Source: Nostoc sp. 'Peltigera membranacea cyanobiont' N6
GTDB lineage: Bacteria; Cyanobacteriota; Cyanobacteriia; Cyanobacteriales; Nostocaceae
Assembly (NCBI RefSeq): GCF_002949735.1
Contig: NZ_CP026681.1
Span: 6,788,501 to 6,852,500 of the forward strand
Reading direction: 5' to 3'
DNA length: 64,000 nucleotides
Below are positions 9,663 through 18,461 of this stretch, piece by piece. How positions within the stretch are numbered: the first letter of the stretch is position 1; each line of letters opens with the position of its first letter. The notes below the pieces were generated by a model, which was given only the letters and a program-made list of their open reading frames with translations, was not told the DNA's origin and ran no database searches. The translations under genes were made by a program, and so were the position numbers.

Positions 9663-10151
9663 TTAAGGCAATATCCATGAGATTAGTTGCCATACATTTT
9701 GGTTATCAGCAGTACCTTCTTTAGAGCCTTTCAATTTAGATAAAAGTTCATCTTGTGAGGTAGGAGCAATTCCCTTAGCCAATCCAGAAAGGGATAGATT
9801 TACATCTCTGAGAATGTTCTCTTGACTAGTACCTAATAGATTCAATATGGTTTGAGCTTCTCTAGATTGAGTAATTTCAGTAATAGTGGCTTGAACTTGA
9901 TCGCTTATATTTGATATCTCAGTAGAGGCATATAACTTAAATTTACGTTCAGCTACTTCTGGGTTAGGAATGGTTAAAGTTTGCCCCACTTCAATTGCTT
10001 TAAATATATCAAGGTCATTCATAGTGGCTAACTCCCGCCAAGCTGTTGAATCACCTAATACTTCATTAGCAATTTTAGTTAGAGAATCCCCAACATTAAA
10101 TGATACAGTTTTGGGAGTATTTAAAGGATTACGTATAGGTAAAGTACTCAT
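9663..10151 (-). CDS. LysM-domain tail protein (gpX/gp53-like)
   Basis: 162 aa. Residues ~15-65 (VSFNVGDSLTKIANEVLGD, then EVGQTLTIPNP) are a LysM module, which in contractile tails sits next to the hub and helps assemble it or touches peptidoglycan. The rest is helical with no recognised domain. It is 3 bases upstream of the hub gene and overlaps nothing, clearly in the same transcript. ATG at 10151. Confidence 0.82.
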   Translation of the reverse strand: MSTLPIRNPLNTPKTVSFNVGDSLTKIANEVLGDSTAWRELATMNDLDIFKAIEVGQTLTIPNPEVAERKFKLYASTEISNISDQVQATITEITQSREAQTILNLLGTSQENILRDVNLSLSGLAKGIAPTSQDELLSKLKGSKEGTADNQNVWQLISWILP

Positions 10152-10152
10152 A

Positions 10153-10935
10153 TTATTTTTTAATTAAATTCCCTGTAGATACATCCAGCTTGTCATTTTT
10201 GTATAATCCAATTGTCCCTAAAGATTTACCTTTACTATCAAACATTGAAACTGTCCCATTCTTGGCTATGGAGACTTTATACTTGTTAGATTTAACTAAA
10301 GTGGATAAATATTCAGGAAGCTTCTTAACATTAGTTTTAAGCCACGCTACAGCCTTGGTATTACCCTCTTGGGCTTGTCTATCAGTTAATAGAGAAGTAG
10401 TACTTAAAGCACTTTGTAGACGGTCTCCAGGAGATTCTGATTTAGCTCCAGTAGGTAGTTGATTGGAGGGAATTTCTAATAATGTAAAATCTAATCTGGC
10501 TTCTGCTACTTCACCACCTAACCAAGCTGTCTCAGTCCATTTGATATCAGTTACCACTGCGGGACCAAAGCTATCTTTACCCCATTTAAAAGTTACAGGA
10601 GAGGGAGCATATTTACCTTTAGCTGGATCTGCTACCATTAATGCTTGAAGTTTTTGTAGAAGAAGTTTACAACTTTTACCTTCACTATGACTTTCTAGTA
10701 GTAAGTTATTAAGCTGTAAAGTTAATCCAGAGGTGTAACCATATTGTTGAGAGGGAGTAGAGGTTAATGCAGTAATACCTTGGTTGTACTTAGCACTTCT
10801 GCTAAATGATTTCTCTTCTGGGTTATATAAAAAGGTGAAAACTTCTTTACCTAATTCATCTACTAAATAAGCATAGATATTTACTATATACTCGGCATTA
10901 GGTAGACCATTAAGTACTTTAGTGTTGATTGACAT
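10153..10935 (-). CDS. phage tail assembly protein (between tape measure and LysM protein)
   Basis: 260 aa. Not a family I can name with certainty. The N-terminal half (FTFLYNPEEKSFSRSAKYNQ, GLTLQLNNLLLESHSEGKSC, TDIKWTETAWLGGEVAEARL) resembles the baseplate-proximal proteins encoded between tape measure and LysM genes in many contractile tails; these cap the tube. The C-terminal ~60 residues are a lysine-rich beta segment. It is the first gene after the terminator-like hairpin at 10942-10976. Role inferred from place. Confidence 0.65.
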   Translation of the reverse strand: MSINTKVLNGLPNAEYIVNIYAYLVDELGKEVFTFLYNPEEKSFSRSAKYNQGITALTSTPSQQYGYTSGLTLQLNNLLLESHSEGKSCKLLLQKLQALMVADPAKGKYAPSPVTFKWGKDSFGPAVVTDIKWTETAWLGGEVAEARLDFTLLEIPSNQLPTGAKSESPGDRLQSALSTTSLLTDRQAQEGNTKAVAWLKTNVKKLPEYLSTLVKSNKYKVSIAKNGTVSMFDSKGKSLGTIGLYKNDKLDVSTGNLIKK

Positions 10936-10941
10936 ATATTT

Positions 10942-10976
10942 AAAAAAATAAACCCTCCCTTTATTAAAGGAGGGGA
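10942..10976 (-). terminator. terminator between tape measure and distal tail genes
   Basis: Minus strand: a stem of CTCCTTT/AAAGGGAG type around a short AT loop followed by TTTATTTTTTT. It lies in the 62-base gap after the tape-measure stop, so it probably lowers distal tail gene transcription rather than ending the operon, since the same strand continues with tail genes. Confidence 0.65.
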
Positions 10977-10997
10977 TAATTGTATAGTAATTGAAGC

Positions 10998-13049
10998 TTA
11001 TATAGCTGTAGCTAAATTATTTTGATTATAGTTATTCCATTCATCTGCAATATGCTGCATCACTACCTTAGCCGTCTCTTCAGGATTAGTAGCAGCATGA
11101 ATTACTATTGAACCAATATTTAATCCACCACCTCTGCCTACAGAAGAAGCTAATTGAGACTGTTGCTGTCTGTTAAGAATAGCTTCAGTTGAGTTAGCTA
11201 TTACAATACCAGCACCAGCAGGAGCAGCTTTTTGCTCTCTACTGATAGCTGACATTAGGGAACCAACATTAAGCCCATTAGTATAATTATTAAGCTTTGA
11301 AGTAACAGTAGGATGATCTATCTCCCTGATTTTTCTTGCCTTCTGTAGATTATCTAATGTTGGGTCAGATTGAATGTCTGCTACTTTTTGATTCTTAGCA
11401 GACTGGTCATCCCTCCCAGTTAGTTTATTGAGAAAGCCATCTAGGAAATATGTTATCTCTTCAATAACACTACCTATCTTTTTACCTAAAATATCTATTG
11501 GGGCAGTGAATGCTTTCTTAAATACTTCTATAACAGAAGTCCAATCTATGTTAGCTAAGAAGACTCCTAGACCTCTAAACATTCCACCAATGATACTAAT
11601 TACTGTATCAAAGATGGCTCCTGTATCTAACTTCTCTAAGAACTTAAGTACAGTGTTTAATACATTAGCTAGGACTACACCCAAGCCGCTAAAAATATTA
11701 CCCCAGTCTAATGTTCCTAATGCTTTAAATGCATCATTGACTATAGTTCCTAATCTACTACCCCAGTCAGTAGAGATAAGGAATTCACTTACACCCTGAT
11801 ATAAAGTTACTAGGGAATTGGTAGCTAATTTGGCAATGTTACTATAATTAATAGTTTCAAAAAATGTTACTAGCTCATTAAAACTAGAAGCTAACTGATG
11901 GCTTAGGTTATCGACTAATGCTTTTAAATCTAACTTCTGAAGGTAGGTTATACCATTATTAAATAATCCACCTAAATTCTTACCTAAATCAGTAAAGTTA
12001 AGTAATTTAGAAAACTTTGATTTTAATTGCTCTGCATTATTAGAAGAATCTAGAGCAGTTAAAGTGGTATTAAAGTTACTAATAAACCCATTAAGGTTTT
12101 CAATACCCCCTTTGAGATATTTTAATACCCCATTAGGGTCAATCCCTAATTTATTTAATACACTACCTATTGTATTAAATAATCCATTATCCCCTAATAA
12201 GGCTTTTAAGGTATCATTGAAAGCATTTAGAACAGATTGGTTGCCTTCTGTCTTGTCATCTAAATCCTTGAGTAAACCAAAAATACCTTGAGAGGGATTA
12301 AATAATTTATCCTTAAGCGATTCTATTAATCCACTAACTGAGTTACCAGCAGCTTTAATAGTGTCTTCAGTAACAAGTTGACCTTGAACTGCTTCAAGTA
12401 TTTGCTTCCTTTCCTTAATAGTTAAGTTCTCTAACTTCTTACCAGATTCAGATAATTTCTTTTGCACTAAACTTAAGAAAGCTGGATTACTTTCAGCAAA
12501 TAGTAATCTCTCTAATTCAGATATTGAACTACCACCAAGGAATTTTGCTGTAAACTTAGAAACATCCTTTGAAGCAAGATTTGATGCTGCTCCTAAGAAA
12601 CCCATACCTCTAGTAATACTTGTAAGACCATCAAGGAAGGCACCCTCATTAAATAATCCATTAGCATCCACAAAGGCTGGAATCAGATTATCCTGAATAC
12701 CTAATGCTAATTGTTTATATTCTTCTGTGCTTCCAGGTAGTGAGGAGGCTATTTGATTAATACGTTTATCTAAGTTACTAAATACCTTTTCAGCATCTGC
12801 AAAGTTACGCCCTGTTAAGGCAGCATAAGTGGAAGCTGCTGAGATATTATTTAACTGAATGTCAGCCGCTTCTTTAAACTTACTTGTTAAGGCTGATACC
12901 CCTTTTGATAAACCTGCGGATAATGCTTCAGATAAAAGATTTGCTCTAAGGGTAGCTCCCTCAATAAGTCCTGTTAATCCTTTAAATACCCCAGAAGCAT
13001 TATCCTTGGCATTTAAAACTACTGTAATATTGTTGCCATTTGTTGCCAT
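10998..13049 (-). CDS. tail tape measure protein
   Basis: 683 aa, Gly/Ala/Leu-rich and largely helical. Start MATNGNNITVVLNAKDNASG ... FKGLTGLIEGATLRANLLSE is characteristic of tape measure N-termini. Central repeats (FSGLGVVLANVLNTVLKFLEKL and similar) include hydrophobic helices that may insert in the host membrane. The C-terminus (AAPAGAGIVIANSTEAILNR, GSIVIHAATNPEETAKVV) is the conserved tip-binding region. It follows the two chaperone frames, the canonical position. Tail length would be set by its helix, roughly 100 nm if every residue contributes 0.15 nm (inference). Confidence 0.9.
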   Translation of the reverse strand: MATNGNNITVVLNAKDNASGVFKGLTGLIEGATLRANLLSEALSAGLSKGVSALTSKFKEAADIQLNNISAASTYAALTGRNFADAEKVFSNLDKRINQIASSLPGSTEEYKQLALGIQDNLIPAFVDANGLFNEGAFLDGLTSITRGMGFLGAASNLASKDVSKFTAKFLGGSSISELERLLFAESNPAFLSLVQKKLSESGKKLENLTIKERKQILEAVQGQLVTEDTIKAAGNSVSGLIESLKDKLFNPSQGIFGLLKDLDDKTEGNQSVLNAFNDTLKALLGDNGLFNTIGSVLNKLGIDPNGVLKYLKGGIENLNGFISNFNTTLTALDSSNNAEQLKSKFSKLLNFTDLGKNLGGLFNNGITYLQKLDLKALVDNLSHQLASSFNELVTFFETINYSNIAKLATNSLVTLYQGVSEFLISTDWGSRLGTIVNDAFKALGTLDWGNIFSGLGVVLANVLNTVLKFLEKLDTGAIFDTVISIIGGMFRGLGVFLANIDWTSVIEVFKKAFTAPIDILGKKIGSVIEEITYFLDGFLNKLTGRDDQSAKNQKVADIQSDPTLDNLQKARKIREIDHPTVTSKLNNYTNGLNVGSLMSAISREQKAAPAGAGIVIANSTEAILNRQQQSQLASSVGRGGGLNIGSIVIHAATNPEETAKVVMQHIADEWNNYNQNNLATAI

Positions 13050-13055
13050 TTATTA

Positions 13056-13337
13056 TTAAACCATTTCCATTTGGTCCTCAGAGAATCCCCACTCAGCTAA
13101 CTTACTTTCTTGTTGTTTATTAGCCTTCTCGTTTTGCATGTCAATATAAAGGTAAAGATGATAGAGACAGTCAGATATTTCCATCTCTTGCATCATGTAG
13201 TATGAGGAGCTAAGATGCCCCCCACAGGCTATTATTAGTAATTTATTAAGTTCTGTAATTTTAAAGTAGGGTTGCCCTTGAATACTAATTCTTAATTTTG
13301 CTTCCCAAATAAGCAAGTTTATCTCGAAAGTAACCAA
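13056..13337 (-). CDS. tail assembly chaperone, downstream frame (GT-like)
   Basis: 93 codons from the first possible start, a TTG without a good ribosome-binding site. The frame overlaps the upstream chaperone by 53 bases and lies directly before the tape measure. This is the layout of gpG/gpGT-type tail chaperones, in which the second frame is made only by ribosomal frameshifting. The offset from the first frame corresponds to +1 (or -2). Near the start of the overlap, TTT-C in TAC-TTT-CGA would let tRNA-Phe slip forward from TTT to TTC. It is probably read as the C-terminal extension of the upstream protein rather than alone. Confidence 0.65.
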   Translation of the reverse strand: MVTFEINLLIWEAKLRISIQGQPYFKITELNKLLIIACGGHLSSSYYMMQEMEISDCLYHLYLYIDMQNEKANKQQESKLAEWGFSEDQMEMV

Positions 13338-13692
13338 TAGCAGCAGCTACCCTCTCAATATCTTCTAACTCTAGGATGTCTAATAGTTCATCAAAAGATA
13401 CTTTAGACTTCTTACCAAACTTGGTGACGCAAAGGGAGGCTAACTTGAGAATAGCAAAGCTGTTAGTTTTATACTCTTCAGGAGAGTTTTTAAGGAATCC
13501 TTCTAGTAATAAAAACTGTTTAGCTTTAGGGGATTTAACCTGTACAGGTGTACCATCAGTTAATTCAAAATCAACTGTCTGTTCATCTTGATTATAGACA
13601 GCTTCAAATTCATCAGACTTCTCTACTTCAGGTAAAGCAGCCTCAACTTTATCTAATTCTTTTACTTCTTCAATTACTAATTTTCTAGCCAT
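13285..13692 (-). CDS. tail assembly chaperone (gpG-like)
   Basis: 135 aa, acidic, begins MARKLVIEEVKELDKVEAAL. It contains DFELTDGTPVQVKSPKAKQF, typical of tail tube-adjacent chaperones (phage tail assembly chaperone E/G-like), then a helical part ending RDKLAYLGSKIKN. It sits between tail tube and tape measure, as in nearly all long-tailed phages, and overlaps a second frame. It would coat the tape measure during tail assembly. ATG at 13692. Confidence 0.72.
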   Translation of the reverse strand: MARKLVIEEVKELDKVEAALPEVEKSDEFEAVYNQDEQTVDFELTDGTPVQVKSPKAKQFLLLEGFLKNSPEEYKTNSFAILKLASLCVTKFGKKSKVSFDELLDILELEDIERVAAAIGYFRDKLAYLGSKIKN

Positions 13693-13708
13693 TATCTTTA
13701 TTTATTTA

Positions 13709-14167
13709 TTATGCAAATGTAGCAGATTCATAAGAGAACTCAAGAGTAGTTACAACGGTCTTAGAACCATCTCCAGTGTCCACAGAAGCCATCAATTCTG
13801 AACTAGCAATCCTACAGCCAGTTAGCTTCCAAGACTTAGTTCCACGACCTTGTACTTCACCAGTTGAAGAACGTTTAATAGGAGTAATACTCATATCAAA
13901 TACGTCGCCTTCTTCATGGTCTACAAGGAAGCTATTGATAGCATCATCAGACTCAGGATCGTAAGGTTTTGAGATAGTGATATTAGTATTAGCTTTTGTA
14001 CCACCACCAGCAGTTCTTTCAACTTGACTTAAGCCATCATTGTAGGTAGGGCGTTTGTAAGTTGTCTTTATACCACTAAACGTCGTCCAATAAACATTAG
14101 GAAGCGCAGTTAATGTAATAGTAAAATCAGAGTTAGCAACAGGATTAATCGTTGATAAAATTGCCAT
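13709..14167 (-). CDS. tail tube protein
   Basis: 152 aa. MAILSTINPVANSDFTITLT ... YWTTFSGIKTTYKRPTYNDG ... KTVVTTLEFSYESA is a beta-rich tube subunit of the contractile tail type (FII/gp19-like role). It lies downstream of the sheath gene and upstream of the chaperones, the fixed place of the tube gene. Length matches known tube proteins. The family name is inferred from position and fold character. Confidence 0.82.
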   Translation of the reverse strand: MAILSTINPVANSDFTITLTALPNVYWTTFSGIKTTYKRPTYNDGLSQVERTAGGGTKANTNITISKPYDPESDDAINSFLVDHEEGDVFDMSITPIKRSSTGEVQGRGTKSWKLTGCRIASSELMASVDTGDGSKTVVTTLEFSYESATFA

Positions 14168-14195
14168 ATTTTTATTTATTTTATTAATAGTTTAA

Positions 14196-14222
14196 GTAGG
14201 TTAAAGTTTATCTTTAACCTAC
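14196..14222. terminator. strong hairpin between sheath and tube genes
   Basis: Perfect 11-bp stem GTAGGTTAAAG/CTTTAACCTAC with a 5-base loop in the 66-base gap after the sheath stop. No uninterrupted T run follows at once on the minus strand, so this could be a weak terminator, an RNA-processing site or an mRNA stabiliser that lets sheath and tube be made at different levels. Confidence 0.5.
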
Positions 14223-14233
14223 AGAATATTAGA

Positions 14234-15700
14234 TTAAGCAGCAGGTAATTGAGTAGCAACAGTCTGAGCTTGATTCAAAGGTAACGTACCAATGGAGACT
14301 CTGATCGTATTAACAAGTAGCTTCTCTAAAGCAGGTGCAGGAACTGCATATACTTCAAGAATTACATTTCCTCTTTCCAACTCTTCTTTAGTGTTATTAG
14401 TAAAGTTACAAATAACTTCAAAAGCAGCAGCTTCAGTAGCACCAAAAAGTAATCTACCTCTCCACAGTCTATTACAGACTGAGAAAGCTGTTTGAGAGAT
14501 TGCATTTAATAGCAAACCAAATCCATCAATGGAACTGAAAAGGTCATTATCAAAACCTGATCTAAGTGTCCCATTGAGAACATTCATAATGACTCTAGTA
14601 GGAAGGAAGGTATAGAATTCACTAGTAGAGCGAGTTCTCATACCCCAAACTACAATCCCTTTGTTTCTCAGGTTTCTGATAACATTAACCCCAATTGGGT
14701 TAAGGATTTCTTGCTGTTGAGAATTAACTTGGGTTACTACATCAAGCACCCCTAGAACTGGGAATTTAGCACCAGCACCAGGTTGTTGTAAACCTTCTTC
14801 TCTGAAGCGTCTTGTGTGTAGACCAGCTACAGCAGCAGAAGGAGGAACGATAGTACTTTCAAGGTCTACCAGATGGGGATAGAAGAATGCGGAGTGCCCT
14901 TGAGGTGAGTTGTAAAGTAATGCTTCAGTTTGAGCTTGAGCTGGTGTTAAACCTACACCTGGGTCAATCAAAGCGACCCAATCAAATGCTGGGTCAGATG
15001 CCTGTGCTTCTAAAGCTAAACCAACTGCTTGACGGTCAGATTGTAGACTTAGTAATTGGAATGCTTCAGGAGCAAATATGAATCCTTGTGTATAAGCATC
15101 TTCAGCATCAAAACTGTTTTCAATTGCGTAAATGTAGTCAATTGAAGAAGGCGTTGTAGGGGTGGTTACTGTTAATGCTAAATTGGTTCCTACTGTCAAA
15201 GTTGGGCTAGCAGCAATAGGGCTATCATTGCGAATTATCAAAGCATCAGTGGTCAAACCTGCACCTGCAGTTACTGAGCTAGCTACTGCGGAGGAGTTGA
15301 TAGCAGCAATTAAACCAGAGACAACATCAGGTTTTGTAGGCGTACCTGTAGCTACATAATTTACTGCTGTACCTGCAATTGTTACTGTATATGTACCAGC
15401 TACTGCTGTGGATACTGTTACTGTACGTCCAACAGCTATAGGAGTGCGGATAAAGAATACAATTGCTCGTTTATCATTTCTGAACAGAAGGCGCATTGTA
15501 GCTTCACTAGGAGATGCACCAAATTGATTTGTGAAATCTACTAAGCTACTTACTTGAGTTGGGTAAAGGTAAGCTCCAGTTGCTGAGGAACCAATAATAT
15601 AATGCGTCTCAAATGAAGCAATCTCAAGCGCTCTATAACCTTGAGTAGTCTCTACTATACGTACTCCAGGGCTTTGAAAGTTGGTAAATAAAGATACCAT
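14234..15700 (-). CDS. contractile tail sheath protein
   Basis: 488 aa, a normal sheath length. N-terminal FQSPGVRIVETTQGYRALEI is the classic sheath start, and the C-terminal part has the conserved GVNVIRNLRNKGIVVWGMRT plus FNDMK-type region (NNTKEELERGNVILEVYAVP). Residues ~100-190 form an inserted beta domain (TVSTAVAGTYTVTIAG). Contraction of this protein drives the tube through the cell envelope. ATG at 15700. Strong call. Confidence 0.93.
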   Translation of the reverse strand: MVSLFTNFQSPGVRIVETTQGYRALEIASFETHYIIGSSATGAYLYPTQVSSLVDFTNQFGASPSEATMRLLFRNDKRAIVFFIRTPIAVGRTVTVSTAVAGTYTVTIAGTAVNYVATGTPTKPDVVSGLIAAINSSAVASSVTAGAGLTTDALIIRNDSPIAASPTLTVGTNLALTVTTPTTPSSIDYIYAIENSFDAEDAYTQGFIFAPEAFQLLSLQSDRQAVGLALEAQASDPAFDWVALIDPGVGLTPAQAQTEALLYNSPQGHSAFFYPHLVDLESTIVPPSAAVAGLHTRRFREEGLQQPGAGAKFPVLGVLDVVTQVNSQQQEILNPIGVNVIRNLRNKGIVVWGMRTRSTSEFYTFLPTRVIMNVLNGTLRSGFDNDLFSSIDGFGLLLNAISQTAFSVCNRLWRGRLLFGATEAAAFEVICNFTNNTKEELERGNVILEVYAVPAPALEKLLVNTIRVSIGTLPLNQAQTVATQLPAA

Positions 15701-15715
15701 ATTTTATAATTATTT

Positions 15716-16330
15716 CTATTTTATAATAGTGATTGTTGAATCTTCTATATAGGTTGAGCTATCACTTTTTACAAAGTCTGGTTTAGCTCTATTAGTCCTA
15801 ATAGTTATTTCAGATAAAGAAGGTGGATTATCAATGTTGTAATAATCAGCAGGTTGAATACTTGAGATATCAGGAAAGTCTGTGGTATTGAAAACTACAT
15901 CAAAAGCAAAGTTCAGATTTACCAACCAATCTCCATCCTCTTGAGCTATCCTTTCTACTGTTACTGAATCTTCAACTTCCGCAGGTTGAAATGACTTAAT
16001 ATTTTCATCAGGTAATTGGAGTAGTGCATATAAATGAATAGTGCTAATTACTCCCTCTAGTCCACTAGAAGGTAATGAATCATAAGCTAAATCGTATGGA
16101 AATCTATAGGTAATTCTATAAGGCAATCTTACTGAAGTTTCTATTAAGTTTAGACCTGCTCTCTTATGAACCAAATTTTGTATTGGAAGAGCAATTGCAC
16201 TACTACCTGGTTGATAATTATTTGAAGTAGGGCTATATAGACCTTCTGGTACATCTAAATCCCAAGCATCGATCTTTACCCTAATAGCTAAGAATTCTTT
16301 AACTTTCTGATGGGCTAACTGTATATTCAT
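15716..16330 (-). CDS. phage neck/tail completion protein (unknown family)
   Basis: 204 aa, begins MNIQLAHQKVKEFLAIRVKI. No domain that I can name. It sits at the end of the head-tail joining cluster, next to the sheath gene, a position normally taken by the tail terminator. Its ATG overlaps the stop of the preceding gene (ATGA), showing translational coupling. Inferred structural role only. Confidence 0.6.
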   Translation of the reverse strand: MNIQLAHQKVKEFLAIRVKIDAWDLDVPEGLYSPTSNNYQPGSSAIALPIQNLVHKRAGLNLIETSVRLPYRITYRFPYDLAYDSLPSSGLEGVISTIHLYALLQLPDENIKSFQPAEVEDSVTVERIAQEDGDWLVNLNFAFDVVFNTTDFPDISSIQPADYYNIDNPPSLSEITIRTNRAKPDFVKSDSSTYIEDSTITIIK

Positions 16331-16800
16331 TTCTTATCTTTTTGTCCAGTTAAAATTAATTTATATACAGTAGATTGAGTGTCATCTACATAGACTAAGC
16401 TATAAATTTTAGGGTTGTTAAAAGATTTAGTAGCGGGGTTAGAATAAACAATAGTCCCATAAGTTACAGTAGGATCTAAAATAAACATTGCCCTAGTCTT
16501 ACCCTCTGGTTTAAATAATGTAATAGGGTAGACTTTTGGAATCTCTACTTCAAGGTCATTAACTGTTACATAAATTGAATCAGCCCCAGGAATTGCTATC
16601 TGCATATTGACAAATCTAGGGGAGACTGAAGTTATATACGCTTTGGGATTTATCAGAGTATCTTCTATACTAGGGATGCGGGTAGTAGGGTCTGTTATTG
16701 TATGTCTTACTAACAAATATCTACGCTGAGGAACCCCTAATTTTTCTTCTACTAAACTGAGCTTATTTTCAATTTTAGCCAGCTTTTCATATAGGTTCAT
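16327..16800 (-). CDS. phage structural protein, unknown
   Basis: 157 aa. The N-terminal ~25 residues form a short coiled coil (NLYEKLAKIENKLSLVEEKL); the rest is beta-rich (YLLVRHTITDPTTRIPSIED ... YVTVNDLEVEIPKVYPITL). Both ends overlap neighbouring genes by ATGA, within the head-tail connector cluster. Function not recognised; a connector or stopper is likely from position. Confidence 0.55.
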   Translation of the reverse strand: MNLYEKLAKIENKLSLVEEKLGVPQRRYLLVRHTITDPTTRIPSIEDTLINPKAYITSVSPRFVNMQIAIPGADSIYVTVNDLEVEIPKVYPITLFKPEGKTRAMFILDPTVTYGTIVYSNPATKSFNNPKIYSLVYVDDTQSTVYKLILTGQKDKK

Positions 16801-17111
16801 TTGAGTTTATTGATTCCTTTAGCTATATTCTGTTGTAAGTTCTCATTAATAACAGGTAGTGACCTATTTACCATTTGCACTTTCTTTTCAACATAAGGTG
16901 CATAAATTACAGAGTTTGATAATGTTACTGATTTCCTGTTTACAGTTGTAAGCCAACCTGATTTTAGTGCCCCTGATTTTACAGGAGTAACATTCTTAAC
17001 TGTATTCTTTGCAAAGTCTGCTGTCTCTTTTAAAGCAGCCTCTATTATCTTCTTAGTAGTGACTTTACCTTCAAATAGTGGACCAGAAGCCTTAATAGTG
17101 TAATTAAACAT
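16797..17111 (-). CDS. head-tail joining protein (HK97 gp10-like)
   Basis: 104 aa. The pattern AALKETADFAKNTVKNVTPVKSGALKSGW ... VIYAPYVE, quoted here as the two motifs TPVKSGALKSGW and YAPYVE, is the signature of HK97 gp10-like / minor tail completion proteins that join tail to head. Length is slightly short for the family. Position between the 118-aa connector and tail genes agrees. ATG at 17111. Confidence 0.75.
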   Translation of the reverse strand: MFNYTIKASGPLFEGKVTTKKIIEAALKETADFAKNTVKNVTPVKSGALKSGWLTTVNRKSVTLSNSVIYAPYVEKKVQMVNRSLPVINENLQQNIAKGINKLK

Positions 17112-17116
17112 TTACT

Positions 17117-17473
17117 TTACCAGTAGGCTGCTGTTGGATTGCATTTCTTATTAGGTAAGTATTTGTTGTAGTTAACTCCTACTCTTAGTAATCGTCCTAA
17201 TTCAATTAATAATCTAGTACCCTCTGATTTTAGGTGAGCTACATGACTGCGATAACTTAGTTTAGAACCCCTGGATTCCTGTACAAAACTGGTTTCAAGG
17301 GATTCTTTTAGTAAATTATCAATACTCACCAACTCATCCAAAATACTTAAAGTTCTATCTATTACAGTGTCAGAATAATTAGAAGTTAATTCAGTTCTAA
17401 TAAGACTACTAGATTCAAAGAATCCTAAAATTCTCTCAAACTCTTCAGCTTGAACTGTGGTGAATTGTGTCAT
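17117..17473 (-). CDS. head-tail connector protein, unknown family
   Basis: 118 aa, mainly helical (MTQFTTVQAEEFERILGFFE ... SILDELVSIDNLLKESLETS). It follows the major capsid gene by 2 bases and precedes the gp10-like gene, the place of the gp6/adaptor connector ring in many phages. The assignment is positional; no motif is decisive. Confidence 0.6.
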   Translation of the reverse strand: MTQFTTVQAEEFERILGFFESSSLIRTELTSNYSDTVIDRTLSILDELVSIDNLLKESLETSFVQESRGSKLSYRSHVAHLKSEGTRLLIELGRLLRVGVNYNKYLPNKKCNPTAAYW

Positions 17474-17475
17474 GA

Positions 17476-18426
17476 TTACTGAATTGCCAATAGACCAGCA
17501 ATACCTTTGTTACGTGTCTTAACTTGCAGTTGGGGCTTAACGTAGATAGCATATTTCAATGCATCTGGGTTAGAGCTAGGTAGAGACTCAATAGCAAACT
17601 GCATACCATTGTTATTTTGAGTATTGCTTTGACCATAGGAGTACAAAGTAACTTCTGGTTCATTCACAAAGTACATTGCATTAGCTGTGCAGTAGGGGTC
17701 AGCAATGATAGGACGACCAGCGTATGTAACACCAGAGAAACCAAGGTCAGCAATGTTGTTGTTTAGCTGAGGATTGATAATAGAAGCAGAGAACAATTTC
17801 TTGTAAGCTTCAACAATTACTGGGCTGGTGTAGATAGCGGTATAGTTACCAGCTTTGGTAAGAATTCCAGTTTCTACTGACAGAAGTAAAGCTTGAGTTA
17901 GTGAACGGTTAGTACTATTGGTATTCAAATAAGGTGTCCAAGCAGCGTAGGTAGTTGGATCAATATTTGCATAAATACCAGCCGCTACAGCAACACTCAA
18001 ACCTACTACTCCACCATCAGCAGCTATACCTGTACCTGAGTAGATAACTCCACTCAATTTTTCTAAAATAGCACGGATACCAGACTGTACTTCATAACCA
18101 AGTAAGTCACGTAAAGCACCCCGACCTGCATTTTTAGCTTCTTCAATATCTTCTTTTTGTACTTGAAAAGAATGACGTAAGCGGTTGGTACCAATAGCTA
18201 AGGAAGCACCAATAACTGAATCTTCAGAGAATGTAGCTACATCAGCAGTCGTAGCTTCACCTGTTACAGTAGCTCCACCAACGTTAGAATTCCACTTGAT
18301 AACTTTTTGACCAGCAACTTTCTTTTGAATACGATTCAATACAGGATAAGCATTGTACTGAAGACTTGCAACTTCTTCATCAACCAAAAGTTGCAAACTA
18401 TTAACTGAACTAGCAATAACTGCCAT
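17476..18426 (-). CDS. major capsid protein
   Basis: 316 aa. N-terminal helix MAVIASSVNSLQLLVDEEVA, then VIKWNSNVGGATVTGEATTA, a GxxLRHSFQVQKEDIEEAKN-type segment and a C-terminal APVxxxP-like loop region (VIVEAYKKLFSASI, YAGRPIIADPYCTANAM) fit HK97-fold capsid proteins of the Mu-like major head subunit type. It is preceded by a coiled-coil scaffold gene (35-base gap) and followed by connector genes. No protease gene is seen in this cluster. ATG at 18426. Confidence 0.85.
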   Translation of the reverse strand: MAVIASSVNSLQLLVDEEVASLQYNAYPVLNRIQKKVAGQKVIKWNSNVGGATVTGEATTADVATFSEDSVIGASLAIGTNRLRHSFQVQKEDIEEAKNAGRGALRDLLGYEVQSGIRAILEKLSGVIYSGTGIAADGGVVGLSVAVAAGIYANIDPTTYAAWTPYLNTNSTNRSLTQALLLSVETGILTKAGNYTAIYTSPVIVEAYKKLFSASIINPQLNNNIADLGFSGVTYAGRPIIADPYCTANAMYFVNEPEVTLYSYGQSNTQNNNGMQFAIESLPSSNPDALKYAIYVKPQLQVKTRNKGIAGLLAIQ

Positions 18427-18461
18427 AATATTTTAAAAATTATTTAGTATTTTTGAGTAAA

